Source: Caenorhabditis remanei
Lineage: Eukaryota > Nematoda > Chromadorea > Rhabditida > Rhabditidae
DNA: 64,000 nt
Assembly: GCF_010183535.1 (NCBI RefSeq)
Contig: NC_071332.1
Coordinates: 16,988,001-17,052,000, forward strand
Reading direction: 5' to 3'
Under the pieces are notes generated by a model. It was not told the DNA's origin. It worked only from the letters and a program-made list of their open reading frames with translations, and did not search any database. Every line of letters begins with the position of its first letter. Position 1 is the first letter of the stretch. This document shows positions 47,101-57,544 of this stretch, piece by piece. Position numbers and translations under genes: made by a program.

Positions 47101-49460
47101 GGAGGTAATGACTGCATTGTGTCTGGATCATTTACAATGTACTCGCGAAGGTTCATCCCCATTTTTTGGAAGATGAGTTTGGTACCTTTGATTTTTGACG
47201 CAATTTCAGACTTGTCATTTGTGCAGAAGAGACAATTGTCAACGTATAAGTTTTCCTTGATCTCGTTGTTGAGATCGTGTGGATTGTTGTCGAGATTGAA
47301 TACAATGTAAGCTGCCAGTAAGAATGGGCTGCTTGACACTCCGAAGGGAATTACCTTGAATCGATACAGTTGGATATTATCGTCATCGGCGGGACGGGAC
47401 GGATCTTTCAACCAAATAAACATGGTTACATTCCGGAATTCTTCTTGTAGAGGTACTTGATGGAATGCCTTTTCAATGTCTCCGACAGTGATGTATCGGG
47501 GACATCTCATTCGTAAGAGAATACCGTATATTGGAACGATCATGTTGGTACCAGCATGAAGACAGTCATTGAGTGAGAGTTCGCCTCTTGCGTGACTAGA
47601 TGCGTCTAGGACGATTCGCAACTTTGTTGTGAGGGAGTCTTCTTTTACTACTCCACGATGTGGGATAGTGTATCTGGGACCTTTGGTTTTCAGCATTGCC
47701 GTCGTCACTTTCTCGATGAAACCAGCTAGTTCTTGACCGACAATAATTTCATGATAGATATTTAGGAGATTTTTACCCTTTTTCAATGTTACCACAAGAC
47801 TGATGAATCGTTTGTAGGCTACCGAATAATTATCTGTGAGACGTAACTCATTTCCATTGTATGGAAGTGCAACTTCGGGCTTGCCATCTTTATTAAACTT
47901 TACAGTTTTATAGAATACTTGAAGGAGATCGATTGTGGCTTTTTTGGTACTTTCGGAAACAGTGACGTTTTCGATTCCCAGATTTTCCACTCTCCAGAAT
48001 TGGGCAATTTGATGAGTTAGTTTCGTCATGGCATCTTCTGGTTCACTGCTATCCATTAGCACAGTGGCTATATTGATTGATAGTTGGTACTCTTCATACA
48101 GCGGCGGGACTTGGCTTTTATGCCACAAAATTAGCCTTGGCACCGGATGAACGATGATACCGAGCTGGGTTTGTTCCAGTGCTCTTCCGGAGGGAAGAAT
48201 GTGTTTATGGTAATCTGGTTGAGCTGAAATCCAAGACAACATGTCATTGCCGAGAATCATGTCAATCTTTTGACCATTGTGGTGCACACTGGATAGTACT
48301 CGACTCATATCAATAGATGAGTTTTTTAGATAGAGTGAATCTTCAGGAGACAATATCGGAGCTGCGAACTTTGTATTCGGAAGATTTGGACTACCGACGA
48401 TCATGATGGAAAGTGGTGTCTTGGGAACAAGGAGAGAGAATTCAAGGGCGTAAATATTAGTTTTAGAAGAAGAGACAGAATTGAAACCTTGGACTGTGAG
48501 TTGTGTTTCTTGCAAGATGGTTAACGACAGTTTTCGTGCTGATGCTTCAAGAATGAGTGATAGTGATGCGCCTGAATCTACTAGAGCCAGTAGAGGTTGT
48601 CCTCTTGCTGTTTCAAGGCAGACGAAAGTAAGGCGACCGTAATCCTCTCGAGCATGAGTGAAATGCACTTGATGCGGTTGAGATCTTGCTAAGAATTTTG
48701 TGAACAACAACAACGCCAGTTTATCAGAATCAGGCTCTTCTGGATAATCATTTTTAATTAAATTTTTGAAATACTCAATAGTTTTAGGATTAGCGATACC
48801 CCGGATGGTGGTAGAAGAACGATTTTTAGAAACAGGATTAGTAGAACGAACGGACCAAGTTTTTATAAGAGGGTTTTTTAGCAGTGCTGTTGGCAAGTCA
48901 GCTTGTGACACAGAGTTCGGTACTTTCGACTCTGTGCCTGCCGTAATGCCTCTACTTAGATTTGTTGAAGGTGTTGGAACGAAAAAACGTTTCAATCGGT
49001 TTAGCTTCGGCGGGATAGTTCTTCTTGTTTCTGTAGTGTTCTTTGAGTGGGCAGCCTCCCATGTGATGCAAGCCATCACAGTATCCGCAACGGTATTGTG
49101 AGCGACATTTTGTAATGTCGTGTTTTCTGACACAGTTGGGGCAGATATTTCTTTGTTTACATTGACTTCTGAATTCGGTGCTGGATAGTGTACAACGAAT
49201 CTCGTTGTGTTTTCCATCACAAGCTCTGCATTTCGTATCTTCTTCCTTTGGGTAGGGGAATGAACGCGGAATGACTTTGAGATGTACGCCTTTGGGTCCT
49301 GGGGCATAGTAGCCTTCCAGTTTGGCTTTGGTAACTGGGTCAACGTATTCTGTGGGATGCTGATTGGGGATATACGCCAGCGGATTCTGAGTATTATGAG
49401 AATGAGATGTTCTGTTCTGAGCGTTGTTCGGCGGGACTGAGCTCGAGTTCGAATTCGCAT
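44085..49460 (-). CDS. BEL/Pao pol polyprotein
   Basis: 1791 codons. In order: aspartic protease (LVDSGASLS at about 295-303; DUF1758-type), reverse transcriptase of Pao type (GDIEKAFHQVPL; catalytic YVDN near 738 in place of YVDD), RNase H/peptidase_A17 region (LLFSDASQDIYGACC near 908), integrase zinc-binding part (HEINGH...CVQCQK near 1265-1295) and catalytic core D-D-E (GLDYLGP, FSDNASTF, GGIYERVV, about 1325-1445), then the Pao C-terminal domain (LRPAVGQMVIIV). All catalytic residues looked for are present. It overlaps gag by about 500 nt in the +1 frame, and the stop codon lies 22 bp inside the 3' LTR. The ATG at 49460 need not be the true start; a gag-pol fusion by +1 shift or splicing is likely. 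Confidence 0.93.
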   Translation of the reverse strand: MRIRTRAQSRRTTLRTEHLILIILRIRWRISPISIPQNTLTQLPKPNWKATMPQDPKAYISKSFRVHSPTQRKKIRNAELVMENTTRFVVHYPAPNSEVNVNKEISAPTVSENTTLQNVAHNTVADTVMACITWEAAHSKNTTETRRTIPPKLNRLKRFFVPTPSTNLSRGITAGTESKVPNSVSQADLPTALLKNPLIKTWSVRSTNPVSKNRSSTTIRGIANPKTIEYFKNLIKNDYPEEPDSDKLALLLFTKFLARSQPHQVHFTHAREDYGRLTFVCLETARGQPLLALVDSGASLSLILEASARKLSLTILQETQLTVQGFNSVSSSKTNIYALEFSLLVPKTPLSIMIVGSPNLPNTKFAAPILSPEDSLYLKNSSIDMSRVLSSVHHNGQKIDMILGNDMLSWISAQPDYHKHILPSGRALEQTQLGIIVHPVPRLILWHKSQVPPLYEEYQLSINIATVLMDSSEPEDAMTKLTHQIAQFWRVENLGIENVTVSESTKKATIDLLQVFYKTVKFNKDGKPEVALPYNGNELRLTDNYSVAYKRFISLVVTLKKGKNLLNIYHEIIVGQELAGFIEKVTTAMLKTKGPRYTIPHRGVVKEDSLTTKLRIVLDASSHARGELSLNDCLHAGTNMIVPIYGILLRMRCPRYITVGDIEKAFHQVPLQEEFRNVTMFIWLKDPSRPADDDNIQLYRFKVIPFGVSSSPFLLAAYIVFNLDNNPHDLNNEIKENLYVDNCLFCTNDKSEIASKIKGTKLIFQKMGMNLREYIVNDPDTMQSLPPAERAQSSVIKLLGYRWDSVNDTITIKIAKLDIDHPTKREVASKLAETFDPLGLVTPLMVPFKRLMQKVWLKSDTNWKDKIPKELLSDWRVLCNIFIDREIVVPRQLTTNYENSELHLLLFSDASQDIYGACCYAYFAVNGKPPTVTLFTSKNKIRPSKNENWTIPKLELLGIQCASNLACAVVAELKVKVTSIKLFSDSACAIYWILSEKNTRLWVANRIKTLQDNRNRMKECGIETTIHHCPTKENPADLATRGMSTTELQNSKLWFEGPTFLKEDPSEWPCMIEGNVTCPAEFQELVYAEIIDPVTKKKKKPLMEKKTAPAEKVPEEIDPAETVMAANATILRPGSFIPYTATNSLPKLCKIVVQILKTFSKTLKSKSWDSYVMKQFHSSDCPLHQLKVARLLIISEHYKDCEFQGYTFPPDIEYHTDTDGLRRVHRRIESPVLTQEASEPILIHPRHPLAKLVALETHEINGHMPETYTASAVKTRYWIPKLGSILNNIIRECVQCQKVNNFPFAYPYTKTLPRCRTTPSKPFSKVGLDYLGPIVYKKDDNRKTGKAYVLVYTCLTTRGVVLRVVPDGTSQMYILTLKMIFHEYGVPKTIFSDNASTFKLSGSMINRDIREATYSHSLVEFLAAEVIDFKFITPLAPWQGGIYERVVKLVKIQLTKECGTRTYDYFSLQYIVSSAQSMVNNRPLIPHSRSPKDMIALRPIDFIAPGVMLEVPAGEANSGALPQSTEATVRAHLNKLEQAVDRLWEIWSTGYLLHLRENVHKKKRSSLLRPAVGQMVIIVTKLIKRHKWPLGVIVHVEKSQRDGQIRSAIVKCRGKLYSRAVCQLIPLELNPLNRPNIAAEDETDNAQDDSPHELPAPAVLKNPDMTYAPELFPSKDLPNIAEAEYPIQNSDPNNSNQNIPLNLNIDELENLDDTDFELNQSRLVDGGSYTDPQTVIPPDVTDEDIAELPTGRVREFLSRKAKSKPINYVHVAEVQSPAVTSPPGSVAKDPP
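44107..44128 (-). other. Putative polypurine-tract region
   Basis: Directly before the 3' LTR the sense strand reads ACCTCCCCCCCCCGGGAG (C run then GGGAG). The purine part is short for a plus-strand primer, so this is tentative. Confidence 0.4.
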
Positions 49461-51663
49461 TCGTAAAGTTTACTGACGCGTATGACGTGGGTAGCTCGTT
49501 GAGCGGATGATGATTGACTTGACTGTTGTAAATTTGTTCCATGGCCAACATCTCGATGTCTCTGCTGATACGGTCTAAGACCATCTCGTGTGTGAGAGAA
49601 TCACCCATTTTGATGCTGAATTTAGCCAGACTCTTTCTCAAGTCTTCTGGGAGTTTGGCTGCAATGGTCCACATAGTCATATAATCATCGGCGGGAACTC
49701 CTCTGTCCGTCATTTGCTGTATGACAACTGACATGGCTGCCGCATCCAGGCGCATGGCTTCTGGATTTGACTGATTGAATGGCAATTGTTGAAGCTTTTG
49801 CAGCAGGTTGTGCTTGCTGTTCACTTTGCCGTAAACTTTGTTGAGTGATGCGAATGTTGTAGCGATGGCGAGAACTGTATCTTGTGCTCTTGATACGCAT
49901 TTTTGTGCTGGACCCGTGATGTGGTTCAACAGTACTGCGTATTTCACCTCCGCGCTCAGATCTCTGTTGGACATGATGAATTTGTTGAATAGTGTTTGAA
50001 AGAGTTCTAAATCTCCGCTTCCATCGAATTTGTGCAAGAATCTGATCAGCGTGTCTACTTTGAGACCGTCTCCCTGTCTTCTCGGGCTTTCACTTCTGTT
50101 TTCAGCATTACAGCGGCGGGATCTTTGACTACGAGGTGGCGGAGAGTGTTCCGTTTCCGGTTCGGATTCAGATCTGTCTCTGCGTTCGTATCGTCGCATG
50201 AAGCTTGATTCAGAAGATGCCGAACTCTGTGGATGAGATCTGGAGGTAGCTCTGGATCGGATAGACTCAGCTCTTTCATGAATTTGCGCACCAAGTCTTT
50301 GCTCCATATCTTGAACCATGTGAGTAGTTTGTTGCAGAATGTTTCTCTCGGAAGCCATTTGAGCTTCTGCTATGTTATTAACTGCATTCAACACATGTCT
50401 CAAGTCAATGTTTTGAGTAGCGACTGGTGGTTGTGAGTGTACGTGATAGGCGTCGACAATAGGATTATTGATGTAATTAGTGGTACTGAATATTGATCGT
50501 TGTTGTTGTTTGATTGATACAGCAATGGGTGCTGTTTCGGCAGGCGGTTTTGACACGGTCACGACCGGAGCGAGAGCTCCCGGGGGGGAGGTCTCCGGAT
50601 GTGTGGCGTTTGTGGTCTGCGTTCTTTCAATCATGTTTATTTCAGCGGCGGGAAGAGCTTTATTAGCTCGTTCTTCCGCTTCTCTTTCAACGATCATTTG
50701 TTGGAGTCGTCGAGCACACTGACGATCCAGAGCCTCAGCTCTTATGAGCTCTGCTTGGAGAGACTCCCTGTACTTCAGATCCTGTTTTTCCTGAGCAAGT
50801 CGACGCACTGTGTCTGCGTGCTGTGCACGTAGGTGTTGTGCAGCTTCTCTTTCGAGACGCCTGTTTTCTTCTTCGAGTCTCCAGACTTTGGCTCGATGAG
50901 CTACTGATTCGATGCGTGGGCAGTCTTCGTAATCGTATTCCATTAGGGATAGATCTCTGGCTGCCGATGATGTGATTGGGCCGGAGCTCGACGAGCGTAG
51001 CGCCGATCTTTGTGAACCATCACCGTTGGGTGCTATTTCGCTCAGAATTTGAACGTCGTTTGGTTCATTTACAGCATTCATATCACCGGCGGGATTAGGA
51101 TTCTGCACGTTTTCATCAGTATTCTCATCGTCGTTGTATTCTGGAAATTTGTATCCGCGGTTAACTAGCGCTTCGTGCATGTCGTCAATGCGCTTGCAGA
51201 GTTCGATCAAGATCTGATCTGCTCCGCTGACGACGAAGGCTTCGTTGACTTCGCGAAGGTAAGTTTCTCTGTCCGGAGAATCTTTCATCTCTGGCTTTTG
51301 AAACTGTTCGTAGATAAACGAATCAAGTGTCTCGATTTTGCACGCCGTGTCCTTCAAGTTGAAGGCGAGAGTGGCTGCAGCTGCGAGTGTATCTTGATCG
51401 ATATCTTCTGGGATCTTGTTATCAGGGTCACGCAAAAATTTCAAGGCGGCTTCAGAGTCCTCAAGGAGTTCTCCGGCTCTCTTTACAATCTTCGTGATCA
51501 CCGTTTTCGTGGGCCCCACAATCCCTTGCCTGAGCGAGCGGGATTGTGATTTCGATCGGGACTTCGATCGATTGCGAGACTTCCCCGGCTCAGATTGAGC
51601 CGAAGTAGTCTGACGACTTCTAGCGGCGGGAGATGCCGAGCGGCAAGAGCGATCGGACATCAT
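48952..51663 (-). CDS. BEL/Pao gag protein
   Basis: 903 residues from MMSDRSCRSASPAARS to a stop at 48952. The first 40 residues are Arg/Ser-rich. A coiled-coil-like Glu/Arg/Gln stretch runs at about 255-330. The central capsid-like part (DUF1759-type: LIRFLHKFDGSGDLELFQ, FNKFIMSN) is at about 535-700. The nucleocapsid part has several Cys/His knuckles from about 810 (CRACDGKHNEIRC, CPNCVRKHDITKC, CGYCDGLHHMGGC). It assembles the particle and binds the genomic RNA. CGGCGGGA octamers occur here in Pro-Ala, Pro-Pro and Ser-Arg-Arg codon phases. Confidence 0.92.
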   Translation of the reverse strand: MMSDRSCRSASPAARSRQTTSAQSEPGKSRNRSKSRSKSQSRSLRQGIVGPTKTVITKIVKRAGELLEDSEAALKFLRDPDNKIPEDIDQDTLAAAATLAFNLKDTACKIETLDSFIYEQFQKPEMKDSPDRETYLREVNEAFVVSGADQILIELCKRIDDMHEALVNRGYKFPEYNDDENTDENVQNPNPAGDMNAVNEPNDVQILSEIAPNGDGSQRSALRSSSSGPITSSAARDLSLMEYDYEDCPRIESVAHRAKVWRLEEENRRLEREAAQHLRAQHADTVRRLAQEKQDLKYRESLQAELIRAEALDRQCARRLQQMIVEREAEERANKALPAAEINMIERTQTTNATHPETSPPGALAPVVTVSKPPAETAPIAVSIKQQQRSIFSTTNYINNPIVDAYHVHSQPPVATQNIDLRHVLNAVNNIAEAQMASERNILQQTTHMVQDMEQRLGAQIHERAESIRSRATSRSHPQSSASSESSFMRRYERRDRSESEPETEHSPPPRSQRSRRCNAENRSESPRRQGDGLKVDTLIRFLHKFDGSGDLELFQTLFNKFIMSNRDLSAEVKYAVLLNHITGPAQKCVSRAQDTVLAIATTFASLNKVYGKVNSKHNLLQKLQQLPFNQSNPEAMRLDAAAMSVVIQQMTDRGVPADDYMTMWTIAAKLPEDLRKSLAKFSIKMGDSLTHEMVLDRISRDIEMLAMEQIYNSQVNHHPLNELPTSYASVNFTNANSNSSSVPPNNAQNRTSHSHNTQNPLAYIPNQHPTEYVDPVTKAKLEGYYAPGPKGVHLKVIPRSFPYPKEEDTKCRACDGKHNEIRCTLSSTEFRSQCKQRNICPNCVRKHDITKCRSQYRCGYCDGLHHMGGCPLKEHYRNKKNYPAEAKPIETFFRSNTFNKSK

Positions 51664-52000
51664 ACAGAAGGACGAGAGTTTGTCAAAGACAACGACCAGT
51701 TAACTGAAAGAAAAATGAATAGTGTGAGAAATGAAGGTTGATGGTAGCCTTCTTGAGATCGTCGTAATGACATGAGATGAGTGCAAGAGGATTCCTCTTG
51801 TTGCACTGTAATTCTCAGTGATGTTCTATCCGGAACTATACACTAGTAGATGCATGTAGGTGAACTTTGAGAGTCCACCGGATCTATACTGGTGATTGAG
51901 TTCGCGGATTTCGTGGGGCTACTTTCCAGATGAACTACGTATTCCTGTGGTGACAGGTCAATAGCCGTGCGCGGTCAGTAGGATTGTTACAGTGCTTTTT

Positions 52001-52265
52001 ATAGATACACGTGCATCTCTAAGATTACTGTTACCGGTAATCCGCCTGATTATAAACCCATATCAGAAGGGTTTTTTATAGACGCTCTGGGAGTTCGTCT
52101 CTAAGATTACTGTTACCGGTAATCCGCCTGATTATAATCCCATATCAGAAGGGTTTTTTATAGACGCTCTGGGAGTTCGTCTCTAAGATTACTGATACCG
52201 GTAATCCGCCTGATTATAATCCCATATCAGAAGGGTTTTTTATAGACGCTGTGATAGTTCGTCTG
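52001..52265 (-). repeat. 82-bp tandem repeat in leader
   Basis: About 3.2 copies; starts of the GATTACTG phrase at 52023, 52105 and 52187. Each unit contains the palindrome TTACCGGTAA and ACGCTCTGGGAGTTCGTCT. It ends about 340 bp upstream of the gag start. Confidence 0.9.
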
Positions 52266-52979
52266 TTATCATCGATACTGCTAGCTATCGATAACCTTGA
52301 TCTTTCGTTGGATATGCACTCTACAGTACCCTAGAGGTTGTGTTACTAGGGGAAAGGTTTAGCAATTCCCTTTCTGAATTCTACGATACGATCGTGCCCC
52401 CCGAGGTATCTCGGCCGGGTATATCGGATGCACGACTCCGAGGAGTTTCGGTACAGAACCTCGCAATGGGTTAGGGTCTCGTAGGTCACACTGATGTGAG
52501 CAGTTTCGCGAAGTTGCGATTCTGTTCCGGATTGAAACGCGCGGAAACGATAGCGGATCATTCAGGCAAAGGCGGCCGTGGTCCCTCTCCTTTTCTTTCC
52601 GACCATGTGGAGATATTCCACTCCACACTAGCACCGTTCTTTGACAGTAACAATCTTTTGCGGTTAGGAATACCAATGTGACATTCGAGAGAATTTGCAG
52701 TCATTTGTTTGTTGAAATTTTACATGATTTTATTGTGATCAGTATAGTTTGATTAGAATCTTTTCAATCAGAGGCTTTGCCTTTTATTTATTTGGAAATA
52801 AGACGAACACGGTTTTTATTTCAATTCAAATTTATTGATTTTCAATAGAAAATACATAATACGAGTTGGTGAACATTTGACAGGATTCGGCGGGACGAGA
52901 AAGAAACACGGCGGGAAAAATTCAGATGAGCCGTGCCATCTGTTCATTGAGCCGGGTCCTCCTGGAGCGCCGGTGTGTT

Positions 52980-53400
52980 TCAGTTGCATTCTTGTGTTTC
53001 TTCCATCAGAATGTCCACGACCTGTTGCCATGCGAGCTGAAGGAATGCCTGCCATTGTACCCACGGAAACTCAGCAAAGAGTGATGGTGTGGGAATAACA
53101 ATCGCATGTCCAAAAGCCGCTCCAGCTGCCAGTTCTTGGGCGCAGTAGTAGCTGTTGACCGAGACGTTTTTTTTCAGATTGTATCGGATTCTAACGCGAC
53201 GAATCTTCTGATATCATTCGAAGTGAATGCTCCGTTGACACCGAAGAATACTTCGTATTTCATGTTGACTTCTTTAATGTCAGGAGTTCTCGGCGGGACG
53301 TGTCGCGGCGGGAATCGACGTGCAGGACCACGAATGTCCGGTGGGCGATTGTCTTCGTCCGAAGAGACATGGGCCAGACGTAACTGACTGTGAGCCATCT
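52980..53400 (-). CDS. Leader ORF pair of unknown function
   Basis: One frame starts MAHSQLRLAHVSSDEDNRPP at 53400, directly after a TTTCTTTACAG acceptor, and runs to 53174. A second frame overlapping its end reads NVSVNSYYCAQELAAGAAFG and continues to a stop at 52980 with EFPWVQWQAFLQLAWQ. Both have protein-like composition. The shift between them near 53190 could be a frameshift, a short intron or an error. No family recognised; element accessory protein is the best guess. Confidence 0.4.
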
Positions 53401-55524
53401 GTAAAGAAAATTTGTTTCTTTGTACGATGGTTGGAGGCTGAGACAACGTTGAGCGCTTTGGAACGGTCAGAATGAATAAGATGAGAATGAGACTTACTAG
53501 CCAAATGTTTTGGAGAGTTGCTCGTATGATTTTTGGTTATACTGATTCTAATTTACTATTTTCGATCTCTTATATATTGTGTGAATGTAGTGCAGTGTGT
53601 TTGCGTGTCAATGGAACGTGTCAGTGACGTATTGTGACGTGAGCATCTGCTATTTTTACACGTAATTATATATAAGCAATGAATGTTTTGTATAGATTTT
53701 TTCAACTTTTTAGACTGCGTGTTCTCTCAGATGTCGTAGTCGATATTAATCGATACTGATATGATAATAGAACATGGTAAAAACGCCACCCTGTCACGGG
53801 CCTTGGCTTCGAATATCTCGCTGTGGTGCGATATTTTGAGATGTTATACCAAATACTCGGCTGCCAACCGAATATCTGATTTTGCGAAATATCGCTACCA
53901 ACTTTTTATTCTACAGGGTCCGCTACGTACCAGAAGGGCCCTTCCGGCACAGACAACTTTCATTCTGCTACCATCTGTAACTGCCACTTAAAGACACCTC
54001 TTTTCAACTTCATAGTCTGTGATGTAGGGAGTATAGAATAATTGGTTGGGTCCTCCAGAGTTGGCGGCCCTTTCAGATACCACAGTATCATTGATACACT
54101 TGGCTTTGGCTGGTGACAGTGCCATAGTTTACGATTTCTAGAATCCGATCTGTACTTTCAATTGCAGATTTCTCTGCAACCTAACTTTTAGAATACATAT
54201 CACCTCTTGCAAGTGAAGAGGGTTTGATTTTTGCATGATCGATTGAGGGCTTACTCGCGCTGTCAGCACATGACAGTGAATTACTTGGACAATCGATACA
54301 ATGCCAGTAGTTTGGATGTTACACTACCGTAATTGGAAACTTTTCAAAGAATTGAATTCTTCTATAGTTGGTTTTGATCTTATAAATTCTAGTGTGTTAG
54401 AATTTGTTGTGGTGGAAACATGTGCTTGGTAACTTTTCGCACAACTGAAACAGCGGCGGGATGTTACATCTGATGTCTCTGTGTGTTCTGAAGTAGTTCA
54501 TGATGTTGTTTGAACGTCTACTTTTCGAAACATTGTATTTTTTAGAAGTTTATACCATTGAACATGATCTTTTGGATGCGTTTTGTTCATCGGCGGGACT
54601 TCTATACTCGGGATTCTGCTATGATGATTTTTCATCACATGATTCCTTCTTGAGTATTGAAATTTTTTCGGATTCTAGAGCTTCTGCTCTTGTGTTATTG
54701 TTTTTCAGAAACAGAGAATGTGATTATTTCACGAATTCTGCTCTTCTGATGTACTGTAGTCTGTTAGAGTAAAATGTATTACTCGTGTGTAGACTGTAAG
54801 TGTGAAGCCATTGGTATGCGCTTGTGAATCAATTGATTTGATTCGAATTATACGCTTTTATAACCAACGGCGGGACAAAACAGATGATTTTCATCTGATT
54901 GTTTGTATAATTTACTGAATATGGGACGTACCCTGTACTCAGTATCATTTTGCGCTCGAACTTATTCTTGCGTCTTGTTTTTCCAAGTGTTGGGACGTAC
55001 CCGTGACACTCAGATTTAGTTGAAAATTTATAAGGGTTTATCATCCCCTTGTATTTGAGTGCTTCGTAAAGCTGCTCTGAAGGTGTGACTGATGTAGTGT
55101 AATGCGTGTTCGAAAAGATATTATGTGGTTGCTCTCATGCTCATCTCATATCACTCTGACTGTCCCAATGACGACTGGTCTGAAATCAGGTATACAAGAG
55201 TAATAGAACTCCGAATGGTACAAGGAAATACTGGAATATAGTTACAACAGAATTGATTTTATGGGACGGGGCCCTATTATCATCAATAAAAATAACAATA
55301 GTCCATAAGGGACTTTAACAACATGCCCTATTAGGGATAACAACATAAGAAATAATTAATTTAACAGCGGCGGGAATCATATATAATGATGTGGAAGCGG
55401 CGGGAGATTCAGTTCCAGAAGGAGCGTGGAATCTTTTCCGGTCCGGGCAATTGGAGTTGCTGTAATAATCAATAGTTGTTATCAGTCATGTTGTAAAGTG
55501 TCTAGTACCTTGTTGGCTGGTCTC

Positions 55525-55952
55525 TTAGAGACGTTGCGAGATGAGGATGGAGCGGCGGGAGCTTTGACCTTGAGTGGTGCCTTGACCGGCGGGAGAACGA
55601 GCAACGGCGGGAGGACGAGCCACGGCGGGATTTTCCATTTGGAATCCCATGAGTTCCTCTGCCATGCCTCCGAGTCTGTCGACTGTGTTGTTGAATCGGC
55701 GGGAGAATCGGCTCTCGGAGCGTGCTGAATAAATTATTTTATATTCGAGAGCACATTTATTGCAATGTTTATACCTGGCATGTGTGTGAGTACGTTGCTG
55801 AACGACTCTGGATTTCCTTGAATCCCTTCCGAATCTTCCGAGATGGATTGGAAGACGTTGTCTTCATCCTCACCGGTGGAGATTTCTCCAATCGATTGAA
55901 TTGGGTGAGTATTGGTACTCATCGGCGGGACCTGGAGCTGTAATGAAGCCAT
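55525..55952 (-). CDS. Two-exon accessory ORF in retrotransposon leader
   Basis: Exon 55952-55775 begins MASLQLQVPPMSTNTHPI and is acidic (TGEDEDNVFQSISEDSEG). It ends CCAG|GTATAAAC; the acceptor TTTATTCAG leads into 55724-55525, where the frame stays open in phase (G|CA CGC) and ends at a TAA, total 125 residues. The second part has a possible helix (FNNTVDRLGGMAEELMGFQ) and a Pro-Ala-rich segment formed by several CGGCGGGA octamers read in two phases. Function unknown; no match to env or known accessory proteins that I recognise. Confidence 0.5.
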
Positions 55953-57544
55953 ATTTGGTATTTTTATGCAATAATGAGAGTTTTTTAGCGAAATTTTATG
56001 CTATATCGGTATATTTCAGCTTGTTTTTATTCGAAAGTGAACAAATTTTGTTTGAAATTGTTTAGAATGAGCAATTGAATGGATGTTTAGGCTTGATTTC
56101 AGAGAAATTCAAAATATTAGAGCAGATCGCCACGCTATCGCTCTGTTGTAGCCTTCACTCGCGTATTGCATCATCTTTTTTGTAGATTTCGGTCGAAAAG
56201 CTCGAAGAATTTGGTGTTTTCTCGCGAAAATCCAGTAAACATAGCACGAACAGTGATGCTCGAGCTTATTCACCGCGATTTCTCGGAGAACTAACCAGGG
56301 AAACTCGAGTTTCGTCCGGAAATCGACCGAAATACCGATTTTTTAGCAAAGTTTTTCGAAATTTTACGATTTTTTGCTGAAAGGCTTTTTGTTTTGCCGA
56401 AATTTTAGCTGTTTAGATGTTTTTAGCCACAAAAGGTTACTTTTGCTGGAGAATTGACACTAATTGACTACGTTTCAGTCTTGAATCGAAAAAATTTTAG
56501 GTAAAATTATCGTTTTTTGTAATTTTTGGTCATTTTTCTCGAAATTTTTCTCGAATTTTTTCCAAATCTCACATAAAATATGCTTACTCTTTCATAGAAG
56601 GCTCCTCCATCGGCGGGACTCTGAGACATCACGTAGTTTCGGAGTTGAGATACCGGCGGGAGGTAGAGATTTGAGTAGTTTGGTGAGTTTTCGTCGTTAT
56701 GCCACATTTTTGGTCTGAAAAATATTCAGAATAATTATTTTTAATAATATTTTAGTAAAATATTACGGAAATGAGAGAGAATTTAGTACAAGAAGCTGAA
56801 AAAATTTTAGGCCCGAGCGAAAAAAGAATTTCGAAACTCATGCGCGTAAGGTCTTGTACATCGCGGTCCGCAACTGTACGCAGCCCGTGTGTGGAGCCTG
56901 CGGTCGCGTACCGTACTCTCATTATCAAATTAAAATTTGTGTCGATTTACGGAGCTCATTTAGAGGTTCCCCGATGAGATTTCGACGAATTTTCGAAATT
57001 TTTCGAATATTTTTGGGCAAATGACGATGGAAAAAAAATTTTTGACACCGTTTTGTAGCGTATGTGATACCCGTATCACACATTTTCATTAGAAAATGAG
57101 GAGGAATCAGGTTTTACTCAGTAATTACGCGTGAAGGTGTTTTTTCTGTCTCGAATTCTCGAATGACAGGTCTGGGTGACGGTTTTTAATCGCCTGTCCA
57201 GAAAAAATGACGGAATAACGAGAAATTTGAGAAGAATAACGAGGAAATGACGAAGAAAAAGGTGTTTCAGGGTATGAATTAGTGTTCTAACGTTCTTTTT
57301 GCTCACTTATATGCCTTTTACTTCATTTTTTGGGACGCCGACGCGGTTCTTGGACTGATTTTCGTTCGTAGAGTCGAGAAATTTTAGATTTTTGGTTCCA
57401 CCTGGAGTTTTGCGACACGGATGCCACAAAAAACGACTACTCCAACAGCGGCGGGACCAAACTACGTTCAAAAAAGAGAGAGAACGATAAAGAAAGATCG
57501 ACGGAACGGAAAATCACAACAAATCAATAAAAATTTAATTATTG

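Noticed and set aside
52346..52676. Two overlapping minus-strand frames of 71 and 105 residues
   Set aside because: Composition looks random and neither has splice context or a recognisable domain.
54500..54772. 90-residue plus-strand frame
   Set aside because: Antisense to the element and without support from splicing or family resemblance.
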